A DNA stretch of 64,000 nucleotides from Prevotellamassilia timonensis. Its GTDB lineage: Bacteria > Bacteroidota > Bacteroidia > Bacteroidales > Bacteroidaceae. How positions within the stretch are numbered: position 1 is the stretch's first letter; each line of letters opens with the position of its first letter. Both the position numbers and the translations under genes were made by a program. Under the pieces are notes generated by a model. It was not told where the DNA came from. It ran no database searches and saw only the letters and a list, made by a program, of their open reading frames with translations. Location: positions 497,028 to 561,027 of the forward strand of contig NZ_LT629845.1 in NCBI RefSeq assembly GCF_900106785.1, in the 5' to 3' direction. Positions 48,401 to 57,060 of the stretch are shown here, in pieces.

Positions 48401-49874
48401 TGCGGTCCGATGAAAATTCGCCCACCTGGTATGTTTGCCCGCGGAAGGTGTATTCATACGCAACGGCCAGCACTTGGTCAGTTTGCAGGGTTTGTTTGAG
48501 TGATATATATCCCAGTGCGCTGTTCAAAGTGTATTCCGAAGCAGACAATTTGCGGGCAGATTCCAACTTTTCGTAGTCTACGCCGCCCACCATGCCTGCT
48601 GCGTCAAGGGTTGTGGTAGCTGCCGATATGTCGCGGGCAGCACTCAAATTGTTGTTTAGTGTGTTGTATAGTGAGTTTGAGTTGTTAGATGGTTGTTTGT
48701 CACCTCCGGCAATCCACGCATTGTTCGAAATGCTGTCGTGTTCTGCCAAGTCTGTGAAACCCACAATGTTACGGGTGTCGGTTGTGGCACCGGTTTTGTT
48801 CGTTACCCATACTTCGATGCGCTTGATGGTAATGCCAGATGTGATGTTAGGCAATTGCTTCATATTTTCATCGTAGTGGTCGCGAAAATAATGTGACAGA
48901 AAGAAGTGTCTGTTCTCGTCGTAAGCGTCTGCCGAGAACTCAAATGTAGTGAGTTGAGCCCCACCTTTTGAACTAACTGTTGACGATGCCGACTTCTTTT
49001 GCGCTACAACGGTGGACAATTTAAGTTTGCCAAATTGCATGTCTGTACGTACGCCAAAAAGTGAACTTGCCCCACGAACTAAAGAAGAGTTTGTAGGCAT
49101 GCTTACGTTACCAGCCTCTACGAGTTTAATGATTTCGTCTTCTTTGCCCTCGTAGCGCAGTTTCAGATTCTGTGTGTCAAAATCAAAGGTGGCCTCGGAG
49201 TTATAATTAAAGTCCATGTTGACTTTGTCGCCGACCTTTCCATTCAAACTAAGATTTATTTTCTCGTCGAAGTCAAAACCAAAAACCTTGCGGTTGCGCT
49301 CCGAGAGGCTTGGATTGTCTGTAAAACGTGTGTTCGCTCCAATTTTAAGCTCAGCAGAACCTTGTGTTTTGATACGCACCCCCCCAGGGCCAAATATTTT
49401 GTTCATTGGTCCTAAATCAAAGTGCATGTCTGTAAAGTCGAACTTGTCTTTGCCTTTCTGCTTGAACTCCTCTGCATTCTTTTGTCGATAATATTGCGCA
49501 ATAGAGCGCTTCATGGCAAGATCCTGATATTCTTGCCATGTCATCGAAAAGGGTGTGCCTATGTATTCATCACCCAATTTCGTGCCAAAACGGTAACCTC
49601 CAGTCTCGTCGTCATAATCGGCCTCAGTTTTTAGGTTTTCAGGGTCGTGCAGGTCGATGCTTGCATGTGCTGTGTCGGCAAGCGTTGTGATGGTTGTTTT
49701 TTTGACCTTGGGCAATGTGTCGTTGGCTTGAACTTGCGTTGCCTGAGGTTCTTGCCCAACTTGAGTGGCGCTTGACGGAGCGTTTTGTATGTTATAACGC
49801 ATAAATGCTGCTTGCCCAACCCCTATGCTTGCAGAGGCCAGTACAAACAGCAATATGTAGAAAAATTGTTTCAA
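42480..49874 (-). CDS. sprA: Type IX secretion translocon protein SprA
   Basis: 2464 residues, in the range of SprA/Sov. Signal peptide FYILLFVLASASIGVGQ, then long repeated beta-strand-rich regions with SprA-type motifs (YDKINLSLNGKVGDKVNMDFNYNS-like strand, SLFGVRTDMQFGKLKLS, GGQTLMEGSDYTVDYNSG, EFWMLDPFM). It forms the very large 36-strand barrel that exports T9SS cargo across the outer membrane. The stop TAA belongs to the family C element that follows. Upstream 133 bp to ruvA shows no clear promoter. Confidence 0.95.
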   Translation of the reverse strand: MKQFFYILLFVLASASIGVGQAAFMRYNIQNAPSSATQVGQEPQATQVQANDTLPKVKKTTITTLADTAHASIDLHDPENLKTEADYDDETGGYRFGTKLGDEYIGTPFSMTWQEYQDLAMKRSIAQYYRQKNAEEFKQKGKDKFDFTDMHFDLGPMNKIFGPGGVRIKTQGSAELKIGANTRFTDNPSLSERNRKVFGFDFDEKINLSLNGKVGDKVNMDFNYNSEATFDFDTQNLKLRYEGKEDEIIKLVEAGNVSMPTNSSLVRGASSLFGVRTDMQFGKLKLSTVVAQKKSASSTVSSKGGAQLTTFEFSADAYDENRHFFLSHYFRDHYDENMKQLPNITSGITIKRIEVWVTNKTGATTDTRNIVGFTDLAEHDSISNNAWIAGGDKQPSNNSNSLYNTLNNNLSAARDISAATTTLDAAGMVGGVDYEKLESARKLSASEYTLNSALGYISLKQTLQTDQVLAVAYEYTFRGQTYQVGEFSSDRKDNKEVLFVKTLKNTACTPAMGNWHLMMKNVYSLGATSVQKDKFKLDIKLLSDTTGVYLSYIPEPGIKDKKILTLVGLDRLDNNNKIGPNGTFDYVEGYTIDASSGRVFFPVVEPFGSSLAKAIGNADVARKYVFQELYDSTRTVAKQIAEKNKYQITGQYKATRNDEIQLGAMNIPRGSVIVTAGGQTLMEGSDYTVDYNSGVVRILNKSILDAGTNVNVSLESNTDYGMQRKTMFGMNFEYDFSKDFQFGGTFMHLGEKPITTKVSMGAEPLNNTLWGLNLSWKKQSQRLTDWLNKLPFIHCTTPSSINFSAEFAQLIAGKSRGAQGNASYIDDFENSKNEIDISNPKEWNLSSVPSMFPESKYTNDVRYGYNRALLAWYYIDPLFTRRSSSLTPSHIKNDLAQISDPDVREIYKSELFPNKSVNMQESNTLNVLNLAYYPNERGPYNLDPTLDANGHLLNPEKRWGGMMRKLETSDFEAANIEYIEFWMLDPFMKAREAGTTFNGDLYFNLGEISEDVLKDGKKFYESGLPIDDDPTQYTETVWGRVPTQNTVTYAFNTSSGSRAKQDVGFNGLSSENEKNYPAYAAFLAAIQPKVRPEVYDSILMSPSADKYHYFRGSDYDREQRSILDRYKYINNPNGNSVDAENSPEKYSTAYKTQPDVEDINQDFTLNEYEKYYQYRVHISEDALQVGQNYIVDKRVTNQKTRDGKTKEYTWYQFRIPVDQYEKREGGISDFSSIRFMRMFMTGFSKPVVLRFATLNLVHGEWRSYEQALYQGKSPEATGTLEVSAVNFEENNAKEPVNYIMPPGISRVVDPGQTQILQNNEQALSLTVKQLGSGDARAVYKNTNLDLRRYKHIQMFTHANSLIGENEVEDGQTAIFVRLGSDYKSNFYEYEIPLKITPAKHYNDNTSEARIVWPNDNMLDIDLTLLTNVKNSRNKQKALGLATYAKAYSEYDPERPANKVTVMGNPSLGEVRTIMIGVRNNSRTIQNVEVWANELRLQQFTNKGGWAARSQLNIQLSDLATVNLTGHIETEGFGGLEETVSQRRDDNLYEYSVTTNVNAGKFLPEKVKLNAPIYYSYSKQRTSPRYNPLDTDMELKEALDALSTKEQKDSLKDIAENVIINKNFSISGARFNISTKSHPMPYDPANFTFGYAYSTRNTTGETTAWEKDQNWKYTFNYNWAPNLKTFEPFKKSKSKSKWFKILKDQGYNFLPQNIGFNSDITRSYYELQERDMENLDNNSLPLSWSSDFLWNRTFQLRWDLTKNIHANFSSGTNAEIEQPYTAVNKDLYPDRYTAWKDSVWQSIKHLGRPLTYQQNFDFSWKLPLNKLPLFDWLTADAAYNATYNWARGSELEDGSTLGNTIANSRNITGNGRINFETLYNHVPFLKKVNRKYAQTPKDKKKGDNTKKNFQKELKLLSDTTQVLQHNQRSKKLRVTALRPDGTRYPIRYKVVDNNKILILSQDTARIKITVTPKKRTEDQGWYKALQMGTRFLMMVRNVSVNYTNRFNMNIPGFMPQIGDVFGQGKNAGMFAPGLNFAFGATDEGYVRKAAERGWLLMADSVTTPATSNLTESLQLRATLEPFRDVKIDLNASRNSTRNRSIQFMFDGMPTTQTGSFSMTTISIGSAFEKVGSPDKGYKSKTFSKFVSSLDSYQARVEKQFTGAPYPANSQLAGQTFDPANGTVSRYAPEVMIPAFLNTYTAGNTGLDIFPAMLKLLPNWSITYGGLSKLPKMKKVFKSFNLNHSYKSVYSVGSYNTYTSYQEYMNGFGFVNDVTSGNPIPSCMYDVTTVSINESFSPLIGIDMTFQNNLTAKVEMRKTRVLTLSMTSQQLTETRSNDFVVGLGYKIADLNLFAPKKTVRSKSKNSSQSKKTTSANRGFANDLNLRLDFTFRNQSALNRDILTQLSQATSGNKAVQVSFSADYALSKLLTLTAYYDRQMNKPLLTSSSYPVTTQDFGVSIKFILNR

Positions 49875-50007
49875 CAGTTACTGATTTAGAATGGTGTAGA
49901 AAGACTTGACTTCGTTGCATGTAGAATACATCATTCTCTGCATAATCCGAAACAGCCTGCCTGTTCACTGCGCTGTAATGAATGCGCACAAAGCTCGATT
50001 GGTGTAA

Positions 50008-50610
50008 TCAAAGCATTTTCAAGGCCTTTTTAATGATGCCTTCTACTGGCGTGTCAGGAGCTTCTTTCACAATCTGCATGACCACCTTTTGTGTGGGTGC
50101 CGGTGAAAAGCCGAGCACCGTCAAGGCTTGTACGGCCTCTTCGACAAGCGGTGATGATGCACTGACAGATTGTTCGCCACTTGCTGATGTGCTGCCTGAT
50201 GTGCCAATAAATGATGCAACCTTGTCCTTTAGGTCCACAATAATGCGTTGTGCAGCCTTGGGGCCAATGCCTTTGACGCCCTTCAAACTGCGTACGTCCT
50301 CAGTTTGTACAATGTTTGCCAAGTCGGCTGGTGTAAAGGCCGACAACACCATGCGTGCGGTTTGCCCACCAATGCCTGAAACGCCAAGCAACAGTTCAAA
50401 CAAGTCGCGTTCAATGCGTGTGGCAAATCCAAAGAGCAGGTATGCGTCTTCGCGTATAACTTCGTAAACGTATAGTTTAGCTTCCTTCTTGTTTTGAATG
50501 GCCGTGTAGGTGTTGAGCGAGATGTTGAGCGCATAACCTATGCCCGATGCTTCGAGTATGGCTTTGGTCGGCGTTATCTCGTCAACGGTTCCTTTGATGT
50601 ATTCTATCAT
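50008..50610 (-). CDS. ruvA: Holliday junction branch migration protein RuvA
   Basis: 200 residues. MIEYIKGTVDEITPTKAILE OB-fold start, then the helix-hairpin-helix motifs (LLLGVSGIGGQTARMVLS, LKGVKGIGPKAAQRIIVDL) and the C-terminal RuvB-contact domain (EEAVQALTVLGFSPAPTQKVV). Holds four-way junctions for RuvB. It precedes sprA by 133 bp on the same strand. Confidence 0.97.
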   Translation of the reverse strand: MIEYIKGTVDEITPTKAILEASGIGYALNISLNTYTAIQNKKEAKLYVYEVIREDAYLLFGFATRIERDLFELLLGVSGIGGQTARMVLSAFTPADLANIVQTEDVRSLKGVKGIGPKAAQRIIVDLKDKVASFIGTSGSTSASGEQSVSASSPLVEEAVQALTVLGFSPAPTQKVVMQIVKEAPDTPVEGIIKKALKML

Positions 50611-50681
50611 AAATGTTATAACGCTTAATGTCGTGTTTTATTGTAATAGGACAGTACTTTATTGCATGGCCGCACTATTGG

Positions 50682-51254
50682 CTAAGCGTTTTTGCCGATA
50701 AGTCGTAGGAATTCTGCGCGTGTTTTGGCTTGATTAAAAGCGCCGCAAAAGTCTGATGTGACTGTTACCGAATTGTCTTTTTCGACACCTCGCATTTGCA
50801 TGCACATGTGGCGTGCTTCAATTACAACCATCACGCCTAAGGGTGAGAGCGCCTTATCGATACAGTCCTTTATTTGTTTGGTCATGCGTTCCTGCACTTG
50901 CAAGCGGTGTGAGAAGATGTCAACCACGCGGGCAATCTTAGACAAGCCGGTAATGTAGCCGTTAGGAATATATGCCACATGTACTTTGCCATAAAAAGGC
51001 AGCATGTGGTGCTCACACAAAGAGTAAAAGTTGATATCTTTCACAATGACCATTTGATTGTACGGCTCGCTGAACTTTGCAGAGTTCAGCACAGCTTCGG
51101 GATTCATTTCGTAGCCGCGTGTGAGCGTCTGCATGGCTTTAGCTACTCGCAGTGGGGTTTTGACAAGGCCCTCGCGATTAACGTCTTCGCCAAGCAGTTT
51201 TAATATTTCGTGATAGTGATATTGTAGTTGCTCCTGTTTGCTATTGTCTTCCAT
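50682..51254 (-). CDS. folE: GTP cyclohydrolase I
   Basis: 190 residues from ATG 51252-51254 ([18 protein letters not shown]). Motifs: [37 protein letters not shown] (zinc Cys and His), [25 protein letters not shown] (Cys zinc ligand). First step of folate (or queuosine-related) biosynthesis. Begins 22 nt after the SPOR gene stop. Confidence 0.96.
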   Translation of the reverse strand: MEDNSKQEQLQYHYHEILKLLGEDVNREGLVKTPLRVAKAMQTLTRGYEMNPEAVLNSAKFSEPYNQMVIVKDINFYSLCEHHMLPFYGKVHVAYIPNGYITGLSKIARVVDIFSHRLQVQERMTKQIKDCIDKALSPLGVMVVIEARHMCMQMRGVEKDNSVTVTSDFCGAFNQAKTRAEFLRLIGKNA

Positions 51255-51276
51255 ATTTGAGTTTTGACCGTTTTGT

Positions 51277-51954
51277 TTAGTAGGGAACATTGACCTCGCT
51301 TGCAACAATCCGCACTTCGTACGTAAAGTGTGCGCGTCGAATTTTTGTTACGTATTTTTGCGCTTCTTGTCTGGTTTTGAAATCACCGACGTGCGTCACC
51401 CAACGTGGGGCTTCGAAACTTGGATATACGGCAAGTTCTGCAAATTTTTCGCGGCACTTCCGTCCCATTTGAATGGCTTTTTGCTTGTCTGCGCGTGAGT
51501 TGCCGCCCGTAAATATGCAAATACGGAAACCTCGCGCTTTGTGCCTTGCACGCGAAACGTATGAATGTGAGCCTTCGTTCTCGCGTTTAGGTGTGTCTTT
51601 CCTTCCCGTGGTTCTATGCTGGCTTTCTGCTCTGTCATTGGCATGAGTTGTTGCTCTCGTGTCTTTACCAGCAATGTTGTGAGCGTGTTCAGCTTCGTTG
51701 TGTCCTGTGTTCTTAGGTGTGACCTTCGTGGCGGCGCTCCCTGTGTGTGTGTCGTCTTTTTTGACAGGAGTCGCTTTCTTTGTGTTGTGTTCGCTCGTTT
51801 TGGCGTTAACCACCTCGTCTATTTCGGGCGAATGGTTAATGATAACAGTACCTTTGCCCGCTTCATTTTGGCGCAGTTTCTCTGTGTAGGTTTTTTGTGC
51901 AAAGCAGTGCATCGACAACAGAGAAGAGCCTATGATGATGAGTAAAGATTTCAT
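51277..51954 (-). CDS. SPOR-domain periplasmic protein
   Basis: 225 residues: signal peptide ([16 protein letters not shown]), a Thr/Lys/His-rich linker of about 110 residues, and a C-terminal SPOR-like domain ([20 protein letters not shown], then [18 protein letters not shown]). SPOR domains bind denuded peptidoglycan glycan strands at septa. The tpiA-SPOR-folE order recurs in Bacteroidales (from memory). Confidence 0.85.
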   Translation of the reverse strand: MKSLLIIIGSSLLSMHCFAQKTYTEKLRQNEAGKGTVIINHSPEIDEVVNAKTSEHNTKKATPVKKDDTHTGSAATKVTPKNTGHNEAEHAHNIAGKDTRATTHANDRAESQHRTTGRKDTPKRENEGSHSYVSRARHKARGFRICIFTGGNSRADKQKAIQMGRKCREKFAELAVYPSFEAPRWVTHVGDFKTRQEAQKYVTKIRRAHFTYEVRIVASEVNVPY

Positions 51955-51976
51955 ATATTATTGCGTTTTGTAAAAA

Positions 51977-52047
51977 GTGCGAATGTGCAAATACTTGAAG
52001 GACAATGCACCTTTGGTGCCAGCCTTCATTTATTTGCACATTTGCAC
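51977..52047 (-). terminator. Long hairpin after tpiA
   Basis: Arms GTGCGAATGTGCAAATA (51977-51993) and TATTTGCACATTTGCAC (52031-52047), 16 of 17 pairs, with the smaller GGTGCC inner element. On the minus strand it is followed by CTTTTTAC. Terminator or attenuator before the SPOR gene. Confidence 0.55.
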
Positions 52048-52058
52048 ATCAGTGTTTA

Positions 52059-53993
52059 TTAAGCCTTCCAAGCATCGATAATGCCCTTGAAGTCGGCAGC
52101 CTTAAGTGCAGCGCCACCAATCAAGCCACCATCAACGTTAACCTTAGAGAAGATCTCCTTAGCGTTAGAGGGCTTGCAGCTACCACCATAAAGAATAGAA
52201 ACGTTCTCGGCAGCTTCGGCACCGAACTTGTCGGCGATGGTAGAGCGGATGAAAGCGTGCATCTCCTCAGCCTGGTCAGCAGTGGCTGTCTTGCCAGTAC
52301 CGATGGCCCAAACGGGTTCATAAGCCAAAATGATGTGTGAGAATTCCTCTGCAGTGAGGTCGAAGAGTGAACCTTCGAGCTGAGCCTTTACGATTTCGTT
52401 CTGCTTGCCAGCTTCGCGGTCTTCGAGTACTTCGCCAATGCAGAAAATCACGTCGAGGTTGTTGGCAAGAGCCAATTTAACCTTCTCCTTCAAGATTTCG
52501 GGAGTCTCGTGGTAGTAAGCACGACGTTCGCTGTGACCAAGGATTACGTAGTTGGCACCAGTGCTTTTAACCATCTCGGCAGAAACTTCACCAGTATAAG
52601 CACCGCTTACCTTGTCTGCACAGTTTTCAGCACCCAGGCCGATGATGTCCTGGTCGATGATGCCAGCTACAGAGGCAAGGTGAATGAACGGTGTGCAGAT
52701 GATTACGCCGCAGTTGGGCTTGTCAGCAGTGAGCACTTCGTTCAACTCCTTTGCGAGTGCAATACCTTCCTGCAGGTTCTTGTTCATTTTCCAGTTACCT
52801 GCAACAATTTTCTTTCTCATGATTCTTTTTAATTGAAAACGTTTAACGTAGATATGATGTTTGTAAAATTTGTGTCCAATCCAAAGCGAGTCCGCCACTA
52901 CTGCAATTATCAGTGGAATGATGAACCACAATATGAGCACCAATATGGGGTTGTAGTTGGGTTCGCCAATTATGCCGTTTATGCTGGCCCCGCTATTGTC
53001 TATTTCGGGTAGGTCGTTGTTGCTCCATTTTTTTACAACAATGCCATTGTGCAGCAGCATGAGCCCAGGGTTCGACCGCACCATTGTGTTCAGTTCGGTG
53101 TCCTCGGCCAGCAATATGGGGTAGGCTGCCCCGGTATGGTCAATCCATTCGGTCAAATCCTTGCCTGTTGACGAGGTGGCCATATAAAATGGTATGTTGT
53201 TGTCGCGGCAATAGTCGTGTAGGTCGTTTATGCGGTCGCAACACCCATCATCAGCAGTAACTGTAGATGGCACAGTGAGCAAAAAGGTGTAGCCATTGTG
53301 TTGAAGTATGTCAAAGGTTACGTCGTCGCCAGTCTTTTGGTCGGCCAAATAAAAATTGACAAGTTTGTTGCTTGCGCCGTCAGGGTCGTTTGTTTCAAAG
53401 GCCGCTTTGATGTTTGCTCCTTTAGTATATGGCGAAAAATCTATAATGGGCAGGTAATGCAGCGTATAGAGTGAAAGCGCTATGGCATATATCCATGAGT
53501 AAATGGATATGACCCAGTTGTTGCGAGCTGAAATAAACCTGCGGATTTTTTGTGGATAACATGACAGATAAACTGCTGCGGAAAGCAATACAATGTTTTT
53601 AGCCAATGTCTGTCCGTTGGTGAGTGTGATGGCATCGCCAAAACAGCCACAGTCCGCCACTGGATTATCGATGTAAATCCATACCGTGATGGCTGTGAAT
53701 ATCAGCATGAAAAGGGCGGTGACAATGGTAGTAAGACGCCGATGAACACCTATCAGCAGATATATGCCTAAAATAAATTCGACAACACCGAGTGACACGG
53801 CCCCGAATTGCAGCAATACAGAGTCGTCTGTTAGCGACAGCCCAACCGCTGTGGCATAGGCATGAAGCTTGTGAGCCATACCCATAGGGTCGTCCACCTT
53901 TACAAAACCTGAAAAGATGAACGTGACACACAACACAATGCGGCAGAGCGAATGCGCTATGATTTGCAGATATGTAGCAACTTTACTTTTCAA
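52059..53993 (-). CDS. tpiA: DoxX/MauE membrane protein continuous with triosephosphate isomerase
   Basis: 644 residues in one uninterrupted frame. Residues 1-390 are a DoxX/MauE-type protein: four membrane helices in 1-165, a Cys motif DCGCFGD (114-120), a soluble thioredoxin-like part ([18 protein letters not shown]), and a last helix ([17 protein letters not shown]). Residues 392-644 are a full triosephosphate isomerase: NWKMNK (Lys), GHSERRA (His), [12 protein letters not shown] (Glu), [17 protein letters not shown]. Met392 (52818-52820) starts a normal TpiA and is preceded by A-rich sequence (AAAAAGAATC). So TpiA may be made separately by internal initiation even though no stop separates the two. 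tpiA gives glycolytic activity in the cytosol. Confidence 0.85.
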   Translation of the reverse strand: MKSKVATYLQIIAHSLCRIVLCVTFIFSGFVKVDDPMGMAHKLHAYATAVGLSLTDDSVLLQFGAVSLGVVEFILGIYLLIGVHRRLTTIVTALFMLIFTAITVWIYIDNPVADCGCFGDAITLTNGQTLAKNIVLLSAAVYLSCYPQKIRRFISARNNWVISIYSWIYAIALSLYTLHYLPIIDFSPYTKGANIKAAFETNDPDGASNKLVNFYLADQKTGDDVTFDILQHNGYTFLLTVPSTVTADDGCCDRINDLHDYCRDNNIPFYMATSSTGKDLTEWIDHTGAAYPILLAEDTELNTMVRSNPGLMLLHNGIVVKKWSNNDLPEIDNSGASINGIIGEPNYNPILVLILWFIIPLIIAVVADSLWIGHKFYKHHIYVKRFQLKRIMRKKIVAGNWKMNKNLQEGIALAKELNEVLTADKPNCGVIICTPFIHLASVAGIIDQDIIGLGAENCADKVSGAYTGEVSAEMVKSTGANYVILGHSERRAYYHETPEILKEKVKLALANNLDVIFCIGEVLEDREAGKQNEIVKAQLEGSLFDLTAEEFSHIILAYEPVWAIGTGKTATADQAEEMHAFIRSTIADKFGAEAAENVSILYGGSCKPSNAKEIFSKVNVDGGLIGGAALKAADFKGIIDAWKA

Positions 53994-54543
53994 TGATCAA
54001 CTTAATCAGTCCGAAAACGGCGTAATTCATCATGTCCATGTAGTTGGCGGCAATGCCCTCGCTCACGAGTGTACGCCCATTCAAATCCTCAATTTGCTTG
54101 GTGCGAAGAATTTTCATGAAAATCAAGTCAGCATACGATTCTACGCGCATACCACGCCATGCCTCGTCGTAATCATGATTTTTCATGAGCATAAGCTCAA
54201 GTGCCTTTTTCGCTTGAGCATCATACAATTCGGTAGCCTTGTCATTGCTTATGTCTTCAGTGTTAGCTACGCCTAACTCAAGTTGTATGAGCGCGATGAT
54301 GCTGTAGTTGACAATGCCTATAAACTCGGGCACGATGCCTTCGTCTATTTTAGAGCAGCCTTTTATTTGCAGCGAGCGTATGCGTGCTGCTTTGATGTAT
54401 AGCTGGTCTGTCATGGTTTCGGGCCGCATAATGCGCCATGCAACGCCATAGTCGTGCAGTTTCTTTACAAAAAGTTCCCTGCACTTTTGCATTGCTTGCT
54501 CAAATTCTTCTTTCGTATTGTGTGTGGACATGACTCTGTTCAT
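53983..54543 (-). CDS. DUF1599 (nucleotide-modification-associated) protein
   Basis: 186 residues from ATG 54541-54543; another ATG at 54531 ([12 protein letters not shown]) is equally good. Two similar halves with [20 protein letters not shown] and [20 protein letters not shown], the DUF1599 duplication. The domain is of the all-alpha NTP-related fold; function unproven. Its end overlaps the DoxX-TpiA start by 11 nt. Upstream frame to 54675 overlaps a family C fragment and was not used. Confidence 0.8.
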   Translation of the reverse strand: MNRVMSTHNTKEEFEQAMQKCRELFVKKLHDYGVAWRIMRPETMTDQLYIKAARIRSLQIKGCSKIDEGIVPEFIGIVNYSIIALIQLELGVANTEDISNDKATELYDAQAKKALELMLMKNHDYDEAWRGMRVESYADLIFMKILRTKQIEDLNGRTLVSEGIAANYMDMMNYAVFGLIKLIIEK

Positions 54544-54587
54544 TATTTCAAGGTGCAAATTTAGCAAAATAATCACGTTATATAGAC

Positions 54588-54653
54588 GTTCAAAATTATT
54601 TTTGCATCGAAAGTGCTTTATCCAGTCGCAGATATTTCCTTTGTTTCGGAAAG
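54588..54653. repeat. Partial family C repeat, copy C3
   Basis: GTTCAAAATTATTTTTGCAT then GAAAGTGC and GCAGATATTTCCTTTG match one half of C1 (30938-30993). The other half is missing. Confidence 0.6.
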
Positions 54654-54751
54654 AAATGCGTATAAAGTGGATCAATTTTAAGGAGGTGAGGATGCCAAAT
54701 TTTTAGCCTTGAATAGGCCTTTTTATGTGTACCATATTTTGATATTTGCTA

Positions 54752-55185
54752 TTTTGTCTGCACTCTGCACTTTTGCTTGTATCTTTTTGATAATCAAGCA
54801 CTCAGCGAGTGTATATAACGGTGAATTTTGCCTGCACTACCACTTACTTTTGTCTGCACTGCCACTCGCGTTTTACGGTATAGGGGGAGCGAAAATTTGG
54901 TTGCTCCGACAGAAAATCCGCTCTCCCTATATCGTAAAATGCCGGTGGCGTAACAGATTTGTGCGTGTGTGTGAAATGAACAGACTGTCTGTTTGGTATA
55001 ACAAATGTGTAAGTGAACCGATTTGCATCTGAATATGTAAAGGGTGTGGTGAAAGGGTAGTGCCGGACTGCATCCTTCCGTGCAGATAGTGTAGATAATG
55101 GTGTAGATGAATTTTGTACTTGTCTACACTCTTGAAACTGTTGATATTCAATGAATAATCTGCGAAAGTGCAGAGTGTAGACAAA
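54752..55185. repeat. Family A element, copy A3
   Basis: 434 bp. Left end TTTTGTCTGCACTCTGCACT, right end AAGTGCAGAGTGTAGACAAA. Central 21-bp stem with two mismatches between 54871-54891 and 54919-54939, core TATAGGGGGAGCG / CGCTCTCCCTATA. Near the right end is GTTGATATTCAATGAATA, found also in A1. It fills the gap 54544-55340; no gene there. Confidence 0.85.
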
Positions 55186-55340
55186 TTGACAAATAATTGT
55201 GTGTAGTGGTACAAAGCCACATTCTTAAGACTATCGTCACTCTGTATACTTGTAGGTGCTCGATAATGTTGGTCGGTCCTTAAAGCAGACCGTTCATTAT
55301 ATACCTGATGTTGCATGGAATGAAAAAAGTGTTTTTTCGT

Positions 55341-55371
55341 TTTGTGCAACATTCAGTTTGCATTATCTTTG
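55341..55371 (+). promoter_or_regulatory. Promoter of purB
   Basis: TTTG (55341-55344), 19-nt spacer, TATCTTTG (55364-55371): an exact fit to the Bacteroidetes -33/-7 consensus. Leader of about 40 nt to the purB ATG. Confidence 0.8.
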
Positions 55372-55418
55372 CAGACTGAAAAGTATTACTAACTAAAAGA
55401 ACCTTAGGGTTATACATC

Positions 55419-56765
55419 ATGGATTTGGATATACTGACAGCTGTGTCGCCGATTGACGGGCGTTATCGTTCAAAAACAGAAGCTTTGGCTCCTTATTTCT
55501 CTGAATACGCTTTGATGAAATATCGTGTGCGTGTGGAGATAGAATATTTTATCACTTTGTGCGAATTGCCCTTGCCTCAGTTGGCTGCATTCCCGCATGA
55601 TTTGTTTGATAAATTGCGTGGCTTCTACCAAAACTTTTCAGAGGCCGATGCTGCGCGTGTAAAGGAGATTGAAAGCGTAACCAATCATGATGTAAAGGCT
55701 ATTGAGTATTTTATTAAGGAGAAATTTGATGAAATAGGTGGCTTGGATGCCTTTAAGGAGTTTATTCATTTTGGCCTTACATCACAGGATATCAACAATA
55801 CTTCCTTTCCCTTGATGCTGAAGGACGCCACTTATAAGGTGTATTTACCTTTGTTGCAGGAGCTCGTAGACCAACTCAATGCCTATGCAGAAGAGTGGAA
55901 GAATATACCAATGCTTGCCAAAACTCATGGCCAACCGGCTTCGCCAACTCGCTTGGGCAAGGAAGTGAAGGTGTTCGCTTATCGTTTGGAACGTCAAATT
56001 GCCCTGCTGAAGGCTTGTCCCATGACTGCAAAATTTGGTGGTGCGACGGGCAATTTTAATGCTCACCATGTGGCGTATCCAGAATTTGATTGGAAAGCTT
56101 TTGGCGCCAAATTCGTAAGCGAAAAGCTCGGCCTGGAGCGTGAAGAGTATACCACACAGATTAGCAACTATGACAACATGGCAGCCTTGTTCGATGCAAT
56201 GAAACGCATCAATACGGTTGTAATTGATATGGATCGCGACTTCTGGCAGTATGTGTCAATGGAGTATTTCAAGCAGCGCATCAAGAAGGGCGAAGTTGGT
56301 TCGAGCGCAATGCCTCACAAGGTTAATCCGATTGACTTTGAAAACTCAGAGGGCAACTTAGGACTCGCAAATGCCATATTTGAGCATCTTAGCCGCAAAT
56401 TGCCGGTAAGTCGTTTGCAACGAGATTTGACAGACTCTACGGTAATTCGTAATATCGGTGTGCCGATGGGACATTCTCTGATAGCTTTCCAAAGTTCGTT
56501 GAAGGGCTTGCGCAAACTGTTGCTGCATGAGGAAAGCATCAAGCGTGATCTTGATAATTGCTGGGCTGTGGTGGCAGAAGCCATTCAGACAATTTTGCGC
56601 CGTGAAGCTTATCCACACCCATACGAGGCTTTGAAAGCTCTGACTCGTACTAACGAGGCAATAACTGAAGAACGTATACATAATTTTATAGAGGGATTGA
56701 ATGTGAGCGACTCTGTTAAAGCTGAGTTGCGTGCTATAACACCTCATAACTATACTGGTATCTAA
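55419..56765 (+). CDS. purB: Adenylosuccinate lyase
   Basis: 448 residues. Family signature GSSAMPHKVNPIDFENSEGN is clear, with TSQDINNTSFPLML and KTHGQPASPTRLGKE. Catalyses two fumarate-releasing steps of purine synthesis. The ATG at 55419 starts MDLDILTAVSPIDGRY, a typical N-terminus. Followed by a weak inverted repeat (AGGTGCG 56782-56788 / CGCACCT 56810-56816); the 295-bp gap 56766-57060 shows nothing else. Confidence 0.97.
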   Translation: MDLDILTAVSPIDGRYRSKTEALAPYFSEYALMKYRVRVEIEYFITLCELPLPQLAAFPHDLFDKLRGFYQNFSEADAARVKEIESVTNHDVKAIEYFIKEKFDEIGGLDAFKEFIHFGLTSQDINNTSFPLMLKDATYKVYLPLLQELVDQLNAYAEEWKNIPMLAKTHGQPASPTRLGKEVKVFAYRLERQIALLKACPMTAKFGGATGNFNAHHVAYPEFDWKAFGAKFVSEKLGLEREEYTTQISNYDNMAALFDAMKRINTVVIDMDRDFWQYVSMEYFKQRIKKGEVGSSAMPHKVNPIDFENSEGNLGLANAIFEHLSRKLPVSRLQRDLTDSTVIRNIGVPMGHSLIAFQSSLKGLRKLLLHEESIKRDLDNCWAVVAEAIQTILRREAYPHPYEALKALTRTNEAITEERIHNFIEGLNVSDSVKAELRAITPHNYTGI

Positions 56766-57060
56766 GAAAACAACAAACTTTAGGTGCGATGCCCATGAAT
56801 ATGGTGTGCCGCACCTTGAGTTCGTTTTATGTGTTCGTGAGAATGCAGTAAATATAATCAACACGCGTTGACGAGATAGACTGGCGATTTTGATGAAAAG
56901 ATGGGCTGTCAGGCTTGGAAATGGCCGCAAGAAAGCTCGCCATGTTCATTATACTTTTGGCTAATCCGTTACTTCCTATGAATAGGAATAGCCAGAGTGC
57001 CAATTAATGCGTCAGTTCCTAAGTCAGTCAACGGTTATTCAACAAAACAATCTTACAATT

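Noticed and set aside
54709-55352. 107-codon plus and 141-codon minus ORFs
   Set aside because: Entirely within family A copy A3; stem sequences give chance frames.
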